In this document: one piece after another, positions 15,015 through 23,298 of the stretch
Numbering within the stretch: position 1 is the first letter of the stretch
Layout: each line of letters begins with the position of its first letter
Assembly (NCBI GenBank): GCA_044349205.1
Contig: JBIKRJ010000010.1
Span: 1 to 23,298 of the forward strand
DNA: 23,298 bases
Direction: 5' to 3'
Source: UBA9547 sp044349205
Lineage (GTDB): Bacteria; Bacteroidota; Bacteroidia; Cytophagales; UBA9547
The notes under the pieces: model-generated
The model's database searches: none
Told to the model about the DNA's origin: nothing
The model's input: the letters and a program-made list of their open reading frames with translations, nothing else
Position numbers and translations under genes: made by a program

Positions 15015-15042
15015 TTTCGGCGAAAGTAGGGTTTCGCCGAAA
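15015..15042. repeat. Perfect 11-bp inverted repeat
   Basis: TTTCGGCGAAA at 15015-15025 and TTTCGCCGAAA at 15032-15042 are exact reverse complements around a 6-nt loop. There is no long T run on either side, so a simple terminator is not obvious. It lies 87 nt beyond the stop of the minus-strand response regulator gene. Confidence 0.7.
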
Positions 15043-15128
15043 TATTCCCCTTTATTAAGCTAATATGGGGAAATTGCCACGAAAGTTGATGGGCTTTTAG
15101 AAGCAAAAAATTACTAAGCCGAAGAGTG

Positions 15129-15503
15129 CTACAATTCTAATTGAGACACATCCAAAGGCTTTTGGATGAACTTGGTAATGCGCGCGTTATTTTCAGCTTT
15201 TTCAATGTCAAAAGAGTCTTTTGACGAAGACAATAAAAATATTTTTACTAATTTTTTCTTCTCTTCAGGCAATGTTTCAAATTCTTTTAAAAACCCAAAT
15301 CCATCCATAATCGGCATTCTAATATCAAGGAATATAATGTCAGGAAAAGCATTTGTAGCTGTTTTAAGATATTCAAGGGCATCAATTGCCGATGTTTTAA
15401 CTATAATAGACTCCGCCAAATCTGCCTTGACCAACACATACTCGTTTATAAAATTATCGACTTGGTTGTCGTCAATTAGGAAAATCAATTTAAATCTTTT
15501 CAT
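15129..15503 (-). CDS. Single-domain response regulator
   Basis: This 124-residue protein is only a receiver domain: the acidic pair Asp11-Asp12, phospho-acceptor Asp60 in FLDIRMPIMDG, the switch residues LSSS at 91-94 and the conserved Lys115 in QKPL. It has no DNA-binding or enzymatic output domain, so it must act by protein contact or in a phosphorelay. Its ATG shares one base with the TAA of the upstream histidine kinase (TAATG), so the two are surely expressed together and are probably cognate partners. Confidence 0.93.
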   Translation of the reverse strand: MKRFKLIFLIDDNQVDNFINEYVLVKADLAESIIVKTSAIDALEYLKTATNAFPDIIFLDIRMPIMDGFGFLKEFETLPEEKKKLVKIFLLSSSKDSFDIEKAENNARITKFIQKPLDVSQLEL

Positions 15504-16813
15504 TAAATTATATCGCTCGTTCTTAAATTGGGCAATTCAATTTGTATTTTGGTACCTTTTGAAAGCTCAGAATCTAATTTGATAGACCCATTTAATTTTT
15601 GAATGGTTTCCTTGACAATGTACAAACCAAGTCCAGAGCCAGTAGATGTTTCTGCTGCCCGATAGAACATTTCAAAGACTTTTTGCTGACTCGGCCTGTC
15701 AATACCAATGCCGTTATCCTCTATGGTCAATTGGCATTTTTCCACATCAGCCAAAACGGATATACGTATGAAACATTCTTTTTTCTTTGCGTCCAAATAT
15801 TTCATGGCGTTAGAAATCAAATTGTTTAAAATTACAGCAATGCGATGCTCATCGGAATAGAATGGAGAATCTTCTTTGATGTCTATTTGCATTACATATT
15901 CATGTTCTGTTTTGACATGATTTAAACTCTCTCTTACATCCTGAATGATTTTATTGAAGTCTATATAGCTAGGCAAAATTTCCTTTCTACTGTTTCTAGA
16001 ATAATCTAAAATTGCTCCGATGAACACATCGAGTTTGTTTACCGAAAGCTGCATCATTTCCAAAATATTTTTTACACCGGCATCATTATTGGGCACCAAA
16101 TCATTGCAAATTTTAATTAGTCCTAGTAATGACGAAAGTGGTGCTCTGAGATCGTGCGAAACACTATAAACAAAGCGGTCCAACTCAGAATTTATTTTAT
16201 TCAACTCTTCGTTTTTTGCCAAAATGCTTTTGTAGGCATACTCTCTTTCATAGGTGTTACTTATGATGCCAGAAATCGCCCTCAAAAGCTCAAGTTCAGA
16301 CCTTTTCCAATTTTTATGCACAGCGCATTCGTCAAATCCGATGAAGCCCGAAAACTCCCCCTTAATGACCAATGGCAGCACCAAAATAGATTTTATTCCC
16401 TGTGGCTCGAGTATTTCCCTGACCTTATCGGGTAGGTCAGCGATGTTTTGCGAAAAGATATATCCAACTGAATTCAAGGTTTCTTGCCAAAGCGGTACAG
16501 CTTCGTAAGGAACATAAGCAAGGTTATTTATTTGGGGTTCTACTCCCTCGTTGCAAACCTCAAAAGTATTGGAACAAGCCAACCCATTGTCAACATTTTC
16601 AAAAATATAAATCCTACTAACCTGGGTATGCTGCATCAAGGCCTCCAACACTTTTTGAATACTTTCGCTGAAGTTCTGGTAATTGTTTAGGCCTAGCGCA
16701 ATTTCAGCCAACAACTCCTGTTGAATTAAATTATGCTTTAACTCTTCTTCTACAGACATTTTAGGCTGTGTAACCCCCTTAAAATCATGTTTAGATACAG
16801 ATTGAAAAGCCAT
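15503..16813 (-). CDS. Soluble GAF-domain sensor histidine kinase
   Basis: The 436-residue kinase has no membrane segment. A GAF-type sensor spans about 30-190 (GLNNYQNFSESIQKVLEALM, VSRIYIFENVDNG, GIKSILVLPLVIKGEFSGFIGFD). A short coiled linker leads to the H-box SVSHDLRAPLSSLLGLI with His220. The ATPase domain has the N-box LNNLISNAMKYL (329-340), G1 EDNGIGI (365-371), the F-box region FEMFYRA and G2 GSGLGLYIV (392-400). The GAF region resembles those sensing small molecules or bilins, but the ligand is unknown. Its stop overlaps the response regulator start by one base. ATG at 16813 is used; ATG at codon 19 is an alternative. The gene is AT-rich compared with recN or trpE. Confidence 0.93.
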   Translation of the reverse strand: MAFQSVSKHDFKGVTQPKMSVEEELKHNLIQQELLAEIALGLNNYQNFSESIQKVLEALMQHTQVSRIYIFENVDNGLACSNTFEVCNEGVEPQINNLAYVPYEAVPLWQETLNSVGYIFSQNIADLPDKVREILEPQGIKSILVLPLVIKGEFSGFIGFDECAVHKNWKRSELELLRAISGIISNTYEREYAYKSILAKNEELNKINSELDRFVYSVSHDLRAPLSSLLGLIKICNDLVPNNDAGVKNILEMMQLSVNKLDVFIGAILDYSRNSRKEILPSYIDFNKIIQDVRESLNHVKTEHEYVMQIDIKEDSPFYSDEHRIAVILNNLISNAMKYLDAKKKECFIRISVLADVEKCQLTIEDNGIGIDRPSQQKVFEMFYRAAETSTGSGLGLYIVKETIQKLNGSIKLDSELSKGTKIQIELPNLRTSDII

Positions 16814-16965
16814 TTATTTGGGATAATAATATTTAGTTAAAACGGAATAGGGCTTTCAAGGTTTCGGTTTATTGAAAAAAATTAACCCGAAAGACTTTCT
16901 TAAAAATAAATATCTAATTCAAATACAATTTCTGTTCGGGTAGAACAAAAAATTCAACGACCTTT

Positions 16966-18222
16966 TCAATCATTCTTTAAAAAATGATCTATTTTGTGTA
17001 GAACCTTGCGTAAGCGAGGCCCCCCACTGAACCTACGAATATAATTGAAACGGATGTTGCCAGTGTTGATAGATATATAATACGATGTTACGGCCAGCAG
17101 CGACACCACGCTACTGGTGTAAGTGAAACTAAGTGCATTGCGCGCGGAGTTGTAACCTGCAAAAAAACGCAGATTGGTATTTGGACTAAAACCTTCTACG
17201 GTGGTGGTTTTAATAGTTGACCAATAACTGGTGCGGTTGTAATCAAAACCGACCGAAAATGCTCCTGAAATAAAAAAGTGCTTGGCTATAACCAAGTTAT
17301 ATGCATATCCTGCATTCGGGCCGAATTCGTAAAATTGAACTTGGGTAGCACGCGGAGCATTTGCCAACGGAATTCTTGTTGGAAAAACGCTACTGTCGGC
17401 ATATGCCCAACCTATAAACGCCTCGGCACCCAAAAGAAATGTTCCGGCCGACTTGCGCTGCCACTCATTTTGAAGATACGATGCTCGGTAGGAAAAACGT
17501 CGATGATTGAACACATATTCACACGAAAGTCCCACTTCGCGAAGTTTTAAATCGGGTCGCACGTAATATGAATTGTTCAATGTGCCTTTTCCCCTGGGGT
17601 TCAAATACAATCCGTTGTAAAGCTGCCCAAAAAAATCGACATTGAACTTGTTCCCATAGATGTGTGCTTGCAAATCCAAATAACGAGTCTTGGCCCTATC
17701 GGCAGTCTGATTCAAAAAAGGAAAACCATACGCAATGTTGATAGTCAAGCTTTTGTAGGTAGCACCCACTCCCATGTTCAATGTTGTATTTGGTCGGTAA
17801 TCCAATTCAAAACCGCTTTCTTTGTTCCCTATCAACAGTCTGGTGTATTTGCGACTAAAGTAAAACCGACAAGTAATCTGGTCGGCGTACTTTCTAAAAT
17901 AAGTACTGTCATAAACTTGGCGAGAGGTATCTTTTTTCGCAATTCTTTTTTCCACCAACGTATCAGAACGAAATGTTATTCCATTTGACTTTGCACTATC
18001 TGCCATACCAATCGGTAAAACCGCAAAAGAAAACTTCTCATTATCGAATGCAGCCTCAGATCGGCCAAAATTGGCCTTGGCATCTAACACAAGGAATGCA
18101 ACGCTGCCAATAATACAGACCCAATGCAACATGGATTTTTGTATTGCCAAGATGTTAGTTTTGGAAATATTTAAAAAATTGGGGTTCACCTTAAAATTTG
18201 AAAATGAAAAATTATTCTGCAT
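16966..18222 (-). CDS. DUF4421-type outer-membrane beta-barrel protein
   Basis: From ATG at 18222 the product is 418 residues. The hydrophobic signal-like segment begins at a second ATG (18132; MLHWVCIIGSVAFLVLDAKA), so that may be the true start, giving 388 residues. The remainder alternates polar and aromatic residues as in a barrel, and RFYFSRKYTRLLIGN, then FELDYRPNTTLNMGVGATYK, then LTINIAYGFPFLNQ matches the DUF4421 family I remember from Bacteroidota, whose function is unknown. If translation starts at 18222 it overlaps the methyltransferase stop by 11 nt, which would mean coupled expression. No T9SS sorting domain is visible at its end. Confidence 0.8.
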   Translation of the reverse strand: MQNNFSFSNFKVNPNFLNISKTNILAIQKSMLHWVCIIGSVAFLVLDAKANFGRSEAAFDNEKFSFAVLPIGMADSAKSNGITFRSDTLVEKRIAKKDTSRQVYDSTYFRKYADQITCRFYFSRKYTRLLIGNKESGFELDYRPNTTLNMGVGATYKSLTINIAYGFPFLNQTADRAKTRYLDLQAHIYGNKFNVDFFGQLYNGLYLNPRGKGTLNNSYYVRPDLKLREVGLSCEYVFNHRRFSYRASYLQNEWQRKSAGTFLLGAEAFIGWAYADSSVFPTRIPLANAPRATQVQFYEFGPNAGYAYNLVIAKHFFISGAFSVGFDYNRTSYWSTIKTTTVEGFSPNTNLRFFAGYNSARNALSFTYTSSVVSLLAVTSYYISINTGNIRFNYIRRFSGGPRLRKVLHKIDHFLKND

Positions 18223-19033
18223 ACACGGTCATGACCCAACAACTATCTTTTTCTGTAAATGGATGTTTTTCTCCTGTTCTTTCCTCTTGAATTTGTTGCA
18301 TGTTGAAAATGTTGATTTTTTCATAACCCGCCTCTTCCAACATTTCAGTCATTTCTTTTGCCGAATAAAAATGAATAAAGTCGAGGTTAACTTCTTCTTT
18401 TATTTTTCGAAAAACCTCTGTTAAAAAAACACTTGTTTTTTTGTTGACCAACTCGGGCTTTAGACAAAAATCACAGACAAAAGCCATGTTGTGTTGCCGA
18501 AAGAAACGTAAAATATTTTTCAAAACATCGACTGGTAGGTAGTAAATAATCCCTTCCAAAACAGCAATGGTAGGATTGTCTTGGTCGAAATGATGGTCAA
18601 TTAATTTTTCATTTAACGTATCTAAATTGGATATATCGCAAGTGACAAATTCTATGTTTGATGGTTTTCCGTTCACTAATTTTTTCTTGTCGGCCATCAA
18701 ATATTTGTCCACATCAAACACCCTAGAAGTAGGAAAAAGGGCCGCTATTTCTACCGAAAGAGGTGCCAAACCAGCCGCAAGAACAATGACTTGCCCTGTT
18801 TTGTTTTTGCCATTTTGTTCTTGCAAAAAGTTAAGCACCTTGTTTTTCATGACATATTTTCTGCCTGAAATAGACTGTCGATGCATAAAATTCTCTTCAT
18901 CACTGAACATTCTAAACAATTCTCCTCCTTCGCATAAATCAAGTTGCGAAGTATAATTTAAAGCTTCCGCACTTTGCCATAGCGCTGTGTCGGTCCAGTT
19001 TAGTACCAAGGCAGATGTGGCAGAAATTTTCAT
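18212..19033 (-). CDS. Class I SAM-dependent methyltransferase, leucine carboxyl methyltransferase (LCMT)-like
   Basis: The 273-residue protein has the AdoMet-binding motif I, VIVLAAGLAPLSVEIAALFP at about 83-101, followed by the acidic residue region VFDVDK (105-110) and the LCMT-family signature LEGIIYYLP at 159-167 where the catalytic pocket is formed. A C-terminal element (KEMTEMLEEAGYEKINIFNMQQI) is typical of small-molecule methyltransferases. Relatives methylate carboxyl or hydroxyl groups of small molecules, for example in polyketide pathways, so the substrate cannot be assigned. There is no signal peptide. It is the first gene of a probable pair with the downstream outer-membrane protein. 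Confidence 0.88.
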   Translation of the reverse strand: MKISATSALVLNWTDTALWQSAEALNYTSQLDLCEGGELFRMFSDEENFMHRQSISGRKYVMKNKVLNFLQEQNGKNKTGQVIVLAAGLAPLSVEIAALFPTSRVFDVDKYLMADKKKLVNGKPSNIEFVTCDISNLDTLNEKLIDHHFDQDNPTIAVLEGIIYYLPVDVLKNILRFFRQHNMAFVCDFCLKPELVNKKTSVFLTEVFRKIKEEVNLDFIHFYSAKEMTEMLEEAGYEKINIFNMQQIQEERTGEKHPFTEKDSCWVMTVYAE

Positions 19034-19068
19034 TGGTCAAAATAGTCTTTGTTCGACAGCATTTTTTT

Positions 19069-19076
19069 CAAATATA
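19069..19076 (-). promoter_or_regulatory. -7 promoter element for the methyltransferase gene
   Basis: On the minus strand this reads TATATTTG, an exact TAnnTTTG match, 35 nt before the ATG at 19033. No clear -33 element is visible. Confidence 0.4.
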
Positions 19077-19154
19077 CTGAAACAAGTTTTTAAAATTGTT
19101 CACGACGCTGCTGGTGATAAAACCCATTTCGATAGGCAAATGGCAGGATTTAGG

Positions 19155-19176
19155 GGTTCATGAATTGTGAGAAGAA
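19155..19176 (+). repeat. Partial heptad-like repeat
   Basis: GGTTCAT is followed by GAATTGTG and AGAAGAA. The 14 nt at 19163-19176 match 5358-5371 at 13 of 14 positions. This suggests a scattered copy of the same short repeat in the 286-nt gene-free gap 19034-19319, in which I see nothing else firm except a 7-bp inverted repeat (GCGGTTG/CAACCGC, 19212-19238). Confidence 0.4.
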
Positions 19177-19319
19177 AACATAAAATAAGGCTAGAATACG
19201 TTTTAAATGTAGCGGTTGCAAACAGCTTTTTCAACCGCCCTAGTTTGCGTTTTGCTAAAAAAAGGGCGATAATAAGACTAGCCCTGAAAAGCCTATTTGA
19301 GTGGTTTCGCAAAGTTCAT

Positions 19320-20450
19320 TTACTCTTTCCACAATTTAAAAAGCTTGTTATTTACCTTAAGGAAATATAGACCACATTTCAAATAAGAGAAGTCGTGTTG
19401 GTCTATATTTTTACCAAACCAAATAGTTTGTCCTATCGAATTCTGAAGAATAAAATTTTCAAAACCAGTTGCATTTACGATGTGAATTTTTGTGTTAAAG
19501 GGGTTGGGATACAAATGCAAGTCCATTTTATCTTGGACTTCGAGTACGCCAGTAGTTACGCAACTTTTGGAATAGTTTTGAAAGAATTGCCACATCAAAT
19601 TGGTCGCACTGAATTGCTTGCTGACACTGGTATTGGATATTGAAAGCCCACCTGGCCACGAATGCTCGCCATCGTAACTTACGTATTGTTCGATAACAGA
19701 ATTGCAAGAGCAATTTGAATATTTAAAGTGATCGTACTGACTGGTGTTGTGGTATAGCGTGTCCTTTATTTTTAAGCAATTGTAGTTCGAACTTATCACA
19801 CTGAACATGCTATCTTGAGGTGGGAAATAAGTACCTGTAGCCCCAATAGTTACCCCGCCAAAGTATTTCACATTTTGGTCTAAATATGAATGAAAACTTA
19901 TAATTGGAATGGCTCTAGAAGGCATCCAAGGATAATACAACAAATCTCCTGCTACAGGTGCAATTGCAGCAAACCTATTTGTCAACTGATTGGCTAGTCT
20001 GTAACAAAGTATCGAACCGTTTGAAAAACCTGTTGCGTATACACGCGATGTATCAATAGGCCTTTTTGCATACAAGTTATTCAACAACGAATTGACAAAC
20101 CCAACATCGTCGATATTTAGGGTTGTGGAAGGGGCACAGCAGCCACCTGCATTCCATGTTCTGTTACCTGCCAGCTTTACACCTTCTGGATAAACCACTA
20201 TAAATTTTGATGTATCTGCCTTTTGTGATAAGCCTGATTGATACTGAATAGACTGATAACCTAAAGGACTACCCCCGTGAAATGCCAATACTAAAGGATA
20301 GTTTGTCGAAACATTGTAACCAGTGGGAAGGTGTGTTAAAAATGTCCGCCAACGCCCACCCACATAAATACTGTCATAAATATTTGTTTGTCCGAAGGAT
20401 AAATTTCCAATAAGAAGAAAAATTGCACAGAGTCCTACTATTTTTTTCAT
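19320..20450 (-). CDS. Secreted polyhydroxybutyrate-depolymerase/feruloyl-esterase-like hydrolase with a T9SS type A sorting domain
   Basis: The start is taken as ATG at 20450 because it gives a clean signal peptide (MKKIVGLCAIFLLIGNLSFGQ); an upstream in-frame ATG adds 45 residues with no family match. Of the 376 residues, about 22-297 form an alpha/beta hydrolase of the LpqC/PHB-depolymerase group: oxyanion region FHGG (57-60), nucleophile Ser143 in GFSNGS, a probable acid Asp191, and His263 in DGEHSWPGG. GGCCAPS at 102-108 is also typical. A C-terminal domain from about 303 begins with LHLYPNPF (311-318), the type A signal that routes proteins through the type IX secretion system and is removed at the surface. 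The substrate is unknown: an ester polymer or a plant phenolic ester is plausible. Confidence 0.9.
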   Translation of the reverse strand: MKKIVGLCAIFLLIGNLSFGQTNIYDSIYVGGRWRTFLTHLPTGYNVSTNYPLVLAFHGGSPLGYQSIQYQSGLSQKADTSKFIVVYPEGVKLAGNRTWNAGGCCAPSTTLNIDDVGFVNSLLNNLYAKRPIDTSRVYATGFSNGSILCYRLANQLTNRFAAIAPVAGDLLYYPWMPSRAIPIISFHSYLDQNVKYFGGVTIGATGTYFPPQDSMFSVISSNYNCLKIKDTLYHNTSQYDHFKYSNCSCNSVIEQYVSYDGEHSWPGGLSISNTSVSKQFSATNLMWQFFQNYSKSCVTTGVLEVQDKMDLHLYPNPFNTKIHIVNATGFENFILQNSIGQTIWFGKNIDQHDFSYLKCGLYFLKVNNKLFKLWKE

Positions 20451-20663
20451 CCCAATCTTAAGCCTGTTATCATACAAATAGCAAATTAGAAATTGATTGC
20501 ATATTTTAAAAAAATAGATTTTAAAGTAGCCTTGTATCACAGAAAGTGGAAGTTTGGAAATGACAGAAAAAAATAGCCAAGACATCTGATTTGTTTATTG
20601 CCCATCTATATCGTTTTAAACAGCAGTTGACGCTTCAAACAAGCAAGGGCGGTAAGACAGCTT

Positions 20664-22986
20664 CTATTTCAATTTGTACCGTACCCCCGCATAAACCATA
20701 CGTCCAGTAATGGGTCCCCAAACAAGGGAAGAATCGAAATAAGGCCCGAAAGGGGAATCGTTTGAAATGATGGCTTGGTTTTGGCGGAAGTCACCCACGT
20801 TTTCTACGCCCATATACAGGTCGAGCCATTGCTTCTCGGGCTTGCCAACACTTTTGGATAGCTGGCAGTTGAATATGAAAAAACCAGGCGAATATTCTTC
20901 GAAGCGGTAATTTTCAGGGTTTGACGCAGTACTTGGAATTCGTTTAGGGCCGTTCCAATTTGCCGTAAAATCTATTTTCCAACTGTTGCGGGTGGGATAG
21001 GCAATATTGGCAAAGGCACGGTGCTTCGCAACAAGGGGGCGGGACAAAAGAGTTCCGAAATAGGTGGTTTTTACGTCGTAGAAACGATAAGCGGTACGCA
21101 GCTCGAGCCTTTTGGCGGGGCTGTATTGCACCTCTACTTGCACACTGTTGGAATAGGAAATTCCTTTCAAATTGTAGAAAGAAACCGCTTGTGGGTTTTT
21201 GTCCAAATCTACCACTACTTGGTTTTGAAAATCGGTTCTGTAAAAATCGAAAGTGATATTGCCCTCGCGATAGTTGAACTTAAAATCCTGATTCAGGCTA
21301 ATGCCATAATTCCAGGCTACTTCGGGGTCTAAACCATAAGCTTTTGCTGCAACATTGGGCAAGATTGCCTTGCGCGAACTCACAAAGACGCTATTATTTT
21401 CGGCAAAAATATTGGCAGTTCGCTGTCCCCTGCCTGCCGAAAAGCGAATGGTGGTTTTAGGAGTTGGTTGATACTTGCCATGCACACGAGGTGTGAGAAA
21501 AAAACCAAACAAATTGTGATAATCGGCACGCAAGGCCACAATGGTAGTAAATTTGGACGAGGCTGTCCAGGTGTGCTCGTAAAACATGCCAGGTACCAAC
21601 TCGGTACGCTTAAAATTTTGACCAAGTGAATAGGTCCAAGGGATAAAATCTTCGTCGTAAGCATCGGCCAAATAGCTTGCGCCAGTGCGAAACTTGTGGT
21701 TGGTAGTGCCTATGATAGACTGGTAGATAAGGTTGGCATAAAGGGTTTTTTGTCCAGCATTGTAGGAAGTGAGCCCGAAATAATTCGCATTGGCATGGGT
21801 AAGCGCCGAGGTCATGAAACCGATGCTTTTGTATTTTTTCTGTGGAAAAACGTACCCAAGCTTTCCAAAAACCTCCAAGCGTTCGGTATTGAGCCCTAAT
21901 CCGTAGCTGGTTTTAGTCAGCCTGTCGCTGGTTTTGTCAAATGCCCATTGCCCACCGGTGCGCTCGTCTTTCAACGCTTTTATTCCAAAGAGACTTACCA
22001 ATCCTTTGCCATTGTCGTATTTCCAACGAACCATGCCATTGTATTGGTTGCCAAGCGGAATATCAAGAAAACCGTCTCTGTTTTGGTCCATGCGCATGGA
22101 TTGCTGGTCGTAGTGAAACAAAGTGGCCATGCCCCATTTTGCGCTCAGCTTTTGGGTAAAATTCAGATTGGCTTCGTATCGGCCAAAATCATTGCAGTAA
22201 GTATTAAAATACAGTCTTTCTCCAGTTTTGGGGCTTATTTCAGTCTTTTTCAGCTCTACATTTATTTGTCCCGCTGCCGATTCATACCCGTTCACTGCCG
22301 AACCTACCCCTTTGGTGACTTGGATAGATTCTACCCAAGTGCCTGGCACATAGCCCAGACCAAAATTAGAGGCCAAACCGCGCGCTCCAGGCATGTTTTC
22401 GTAGGTGAGTTGGGTGTAGATACCCGACAGCCCCAGCATTTGGATTTGCTTGGCTCCCGAAACCGCATCGGCATAGTTTACGTCGACCGAGGGGTTGGTT
22501 TCAAAACTTTCAGACAAGTTGCAACAGGCCGCCTTGAATAGCTCTTTTTCTGTCATGGTGCGCGTGTTGAGCGGTTCGGCATTCGACAAAAAACTAGAAA
22601 GGCTTGTACCCTCCACTACCACCTCTTGCAGTATTTTGCTTGATTCATTTGCCAAAATGACTTTCAGTTGGCTAGGCTCGTGTATGTGAAGGGTATCGCT
22701 TTTGTAGCCTATGTAGCTCACCACCAAGTACATCTCACTGTCTTTTCGAAGCTGGAAAACGCCGTTTGTGTCGGTTGCCGTTCCCTTGTTCGATTCCATC
22801 CAGTGCACTACCGCACCTACTATGGGACTAAAGTGACCTTTGAAAGTTTGTTCCAAAACTACACCACGGACGTAGTTTTTAGTTGGTAGTTACGTAGCTT
22901 GGAGTTAGTAGTTCGTGGTTCAAGGAATCCTGGGCATAGCCATAGAAAGCTGTCCAATAGAACAGCATAAAGAAAAGCTTTTTCAT
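20664..22986 (-). CDS. TonB-dependent receptor, signal peptide and mature part in different frames (1-nt frameshift)
   Basis: The main frame contains a carboxypeptidase-regulatory-like domain (EQTFKGHFSPIVGAVVHW, GTATDTNGVFQL, SYIGYKSDTLHI), a plug with LSESFETNPSVDVNYADAVSG and IQVTKGVGSAVNGYESAAGQI, and a beta-barrel ending LVWGPITGRMVYAGVRYKLK. It imports a substrate across the outer membrane using TonB energy; an HMA gene just upstream and the Cys pair before LSESF suggest a metal. The main frame is open only from 22889 and its first usual start is TTG at 22856, which gives 730 residues with no signal peptide. A signal peptide (MKKLFFMLFYWTAFYGYAQ) starts at ATG 22986, 6 nt after the HMA stop, but its frame ends at TAA at 22892-22890 region. 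Removing one base at 22888-22895 joins the two into 773 residues. Confidence 0.85.
22874..22923 (+). repeat. Array of seven degenerate heptads, one of them 8 nt long, inside the TonB receptor gene
   Basis: Units in order are AGTTTTT, AGTTGGT, AGTTACGT (8 nt, 22888-22895), AGCTTGG, AGTTAGT, AGTTCGT, GGTTCAA. Most fit RGTTNNN. The array separates the signal peptide from the mature receptor. The single 8-nt unit is where the reading frame is lost. Confidence 0.8.
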
Positions 22987-22992
22987 AGCATA

Positions 22993-23298
22993 TTACCGTT
23001 TGCGTGGATATTTGCAACACTCGTGCAAGTCGCCGTATATCTTGTCGTCGGCCTTCACTTTTTCTGTATCATAGCCCGAAGAAGCCACTAGCCGGTGAAT
23101 ATTGTCCTCGCTTATTTTGTTTGGGACATACACTACCTCCAACATTTTGGTCTTCACGTCCCATTTGGCCGATTTTACACCTTTTACATCCAAAGCCGAT
23201 TCGATGGTTTTTTGGCACATTTCACAATTGCCCCATACTTTGAAACGGATGACTACAGCTTCTTTTTGTGCATAGGAAACGGAAGAAATGAGTACCAA
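22993..23298 (-). CDS. Exported heavy-metal-associated (HMA) domain protein, 5' end outside the window
   Basis: The visible 101 residues start in what looks like the end of a signal peptide (LISSVSYAQ), followed by an HMA fold: strand AVVIRFKVW, metal-binding GNCEMC with Cys25 and Cys28 (numbered from the window edge), TIESALDVKGVKSAKWDVKTKMLEVVYVP, and HRLVASSGYDTEKV. An additional His92, Cys94 and Cys95 near the C-terminus (LHECCKYPRKR) could form a second metal site. Such proteins bind copper, mercury or similar soft metals, here probably in the periplasm. Its stop is 6 nt before the signal-peptide ATG of the TonB receptor, so the pair is an operon. The true start lies beyond the right edge. 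Confidence 0.88.
   Translation of the reverse strand: MVLISSVSYAQKEAVVIRFKVWGNCEMCQKTIESALDVKGVKSAKWDVKTKMLEVVYVPNKISEDNIHRLVASSGYDTEKVKADDKIYGDLHECCKYPRKR

Larger units (their letters stand above)
14707..15128. other. Gene-free interval of 422 nt
   Basis: No credible coding sequence is present. It holds two degenerate heptads just upstream of smpB (GGTTTGT at 14717-14723, GGTTGAA at 14724-14730), a diverged inverted pair of the 23-nt repeat (14888-14928) and a perfect 11-bp inverted repeat (15015-15042). No tRNA-like fold was recognised. Confidence 0.6.

Noticed and set aside
14831..15106. Minus-strand ORF of 91 codons in the gene-free region
   Set aside because: It runs through the 23-nt repeat pair and the 11-bp inverted repeat, and its product has no family pattern.
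16862..16895. Possible terminator after the DUF4421 gene (TTTCGG...CCGAAA)
   Set aside because: The stem is only 6 bp plus a mismatched 2-bp extension, and no T run follows on the minus strand.
19100..19312. Minus-strand 70-codon ORF and an overlapping plus-strand ORF at 19167-19370
   Set aside because: Neither has motifs or a plausible start context; the second also runs into the 3' end of the esterase gene.
21948..22541. Plus-strand ORF of 197 codons
   Set aside because: It is antisense to the plug and barrel region of the TonB receptor, which has clear family motifs; the product matches nothing I know.

Overview
The window is a stretch of Bacteroidota chromosome, most likely order Cytophagales (the order is inference). 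The evidence is the gene order rpsO-pnp-rpoD, a short primary sigma factor without region 1.1, almost no Shine-Dalgarno sequences, TAnnTTTG-type -7 promoter elements, a PorV/PorQ-type protein, a cargo protein with a type IX secretion (T9SS) C-terminal domain, and a TonB-dependent receptor with an N-terminal carboxypeptidase-like domain. I saw no tRNA, rRNA, CRISPR array, transposase or phage gene.

Layout. 1-790 (-): 5' part of a PorV/PorQ-like outer-membrane gene, cut by the left edge. 975-4371 (+): rpsO, pnp and rpoD, with a hairpin between rpsO and pnp and a strong terminator after rpoD. 4372-4735: gene-free, with 23-nt repeats. 4736-5338 (+): leuD without its usual partners. 5394-7296 (-): recN preceded by a small LSm-like ORF. 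7401-9969 (-): a tryptophan operon made of an attenuator (leader peptide with Trp-Trp plus a terminator), trpE, a four-helix-bundle (S23/23S-rRNA-IVS-type) gene, and trpG. 10070-14201 (+): membrane histidine kinase, DPP-IV-type S9 peptidase and UbiA-family prenyltransferase, tightly packed. 14239-14706 (-): smpB. 14707-15128: gene-free. 15129-16813 (-): soluble GAF histidine kinase and single-domain response regulator. 16966-19033 (-): a DUF4421-type outer-membrane protein and an LCMT-like methyltransferase. 19320-20450 (-): secreted esterase with a T9SS sorting domain. 20664-23298 (-): a TonB-dependent receptor and a heavy-metal-associated (HMA) protein, the latter cut by the right edge.

The most striking structure is in the trp operon. 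The four-helix-bundle gene between trpE and trpG is enclosed by inverted arrays of a 7-nt unit (GGTTGAC/AGTTGAC). In the mRNA these would pair into a long stem with the whole gene in its loop, which resembles the architecture of 23S rRNA intervening sequences that carry the same protein family. One arm has become the N-terminus of TrpG. Related degenerate heptads (RGTTNNN) occur elsewhere. The longest array sits between the signal peptide and mature part of the TonB receptor, where one 8-nt unit in an otherwise 7-nt register breaks the reading frame; removing one base there restores it.

Composition is uneven. The four-helix gene (18 of 60 G+C at 8041-8100) and the kinase/regulator region (21 of 60 at 15301-15360) are clearly more AT-rich than trpE (34 of 60 at 8881-8940) or the TonB receptor (32 of 60 at 21001-21060).
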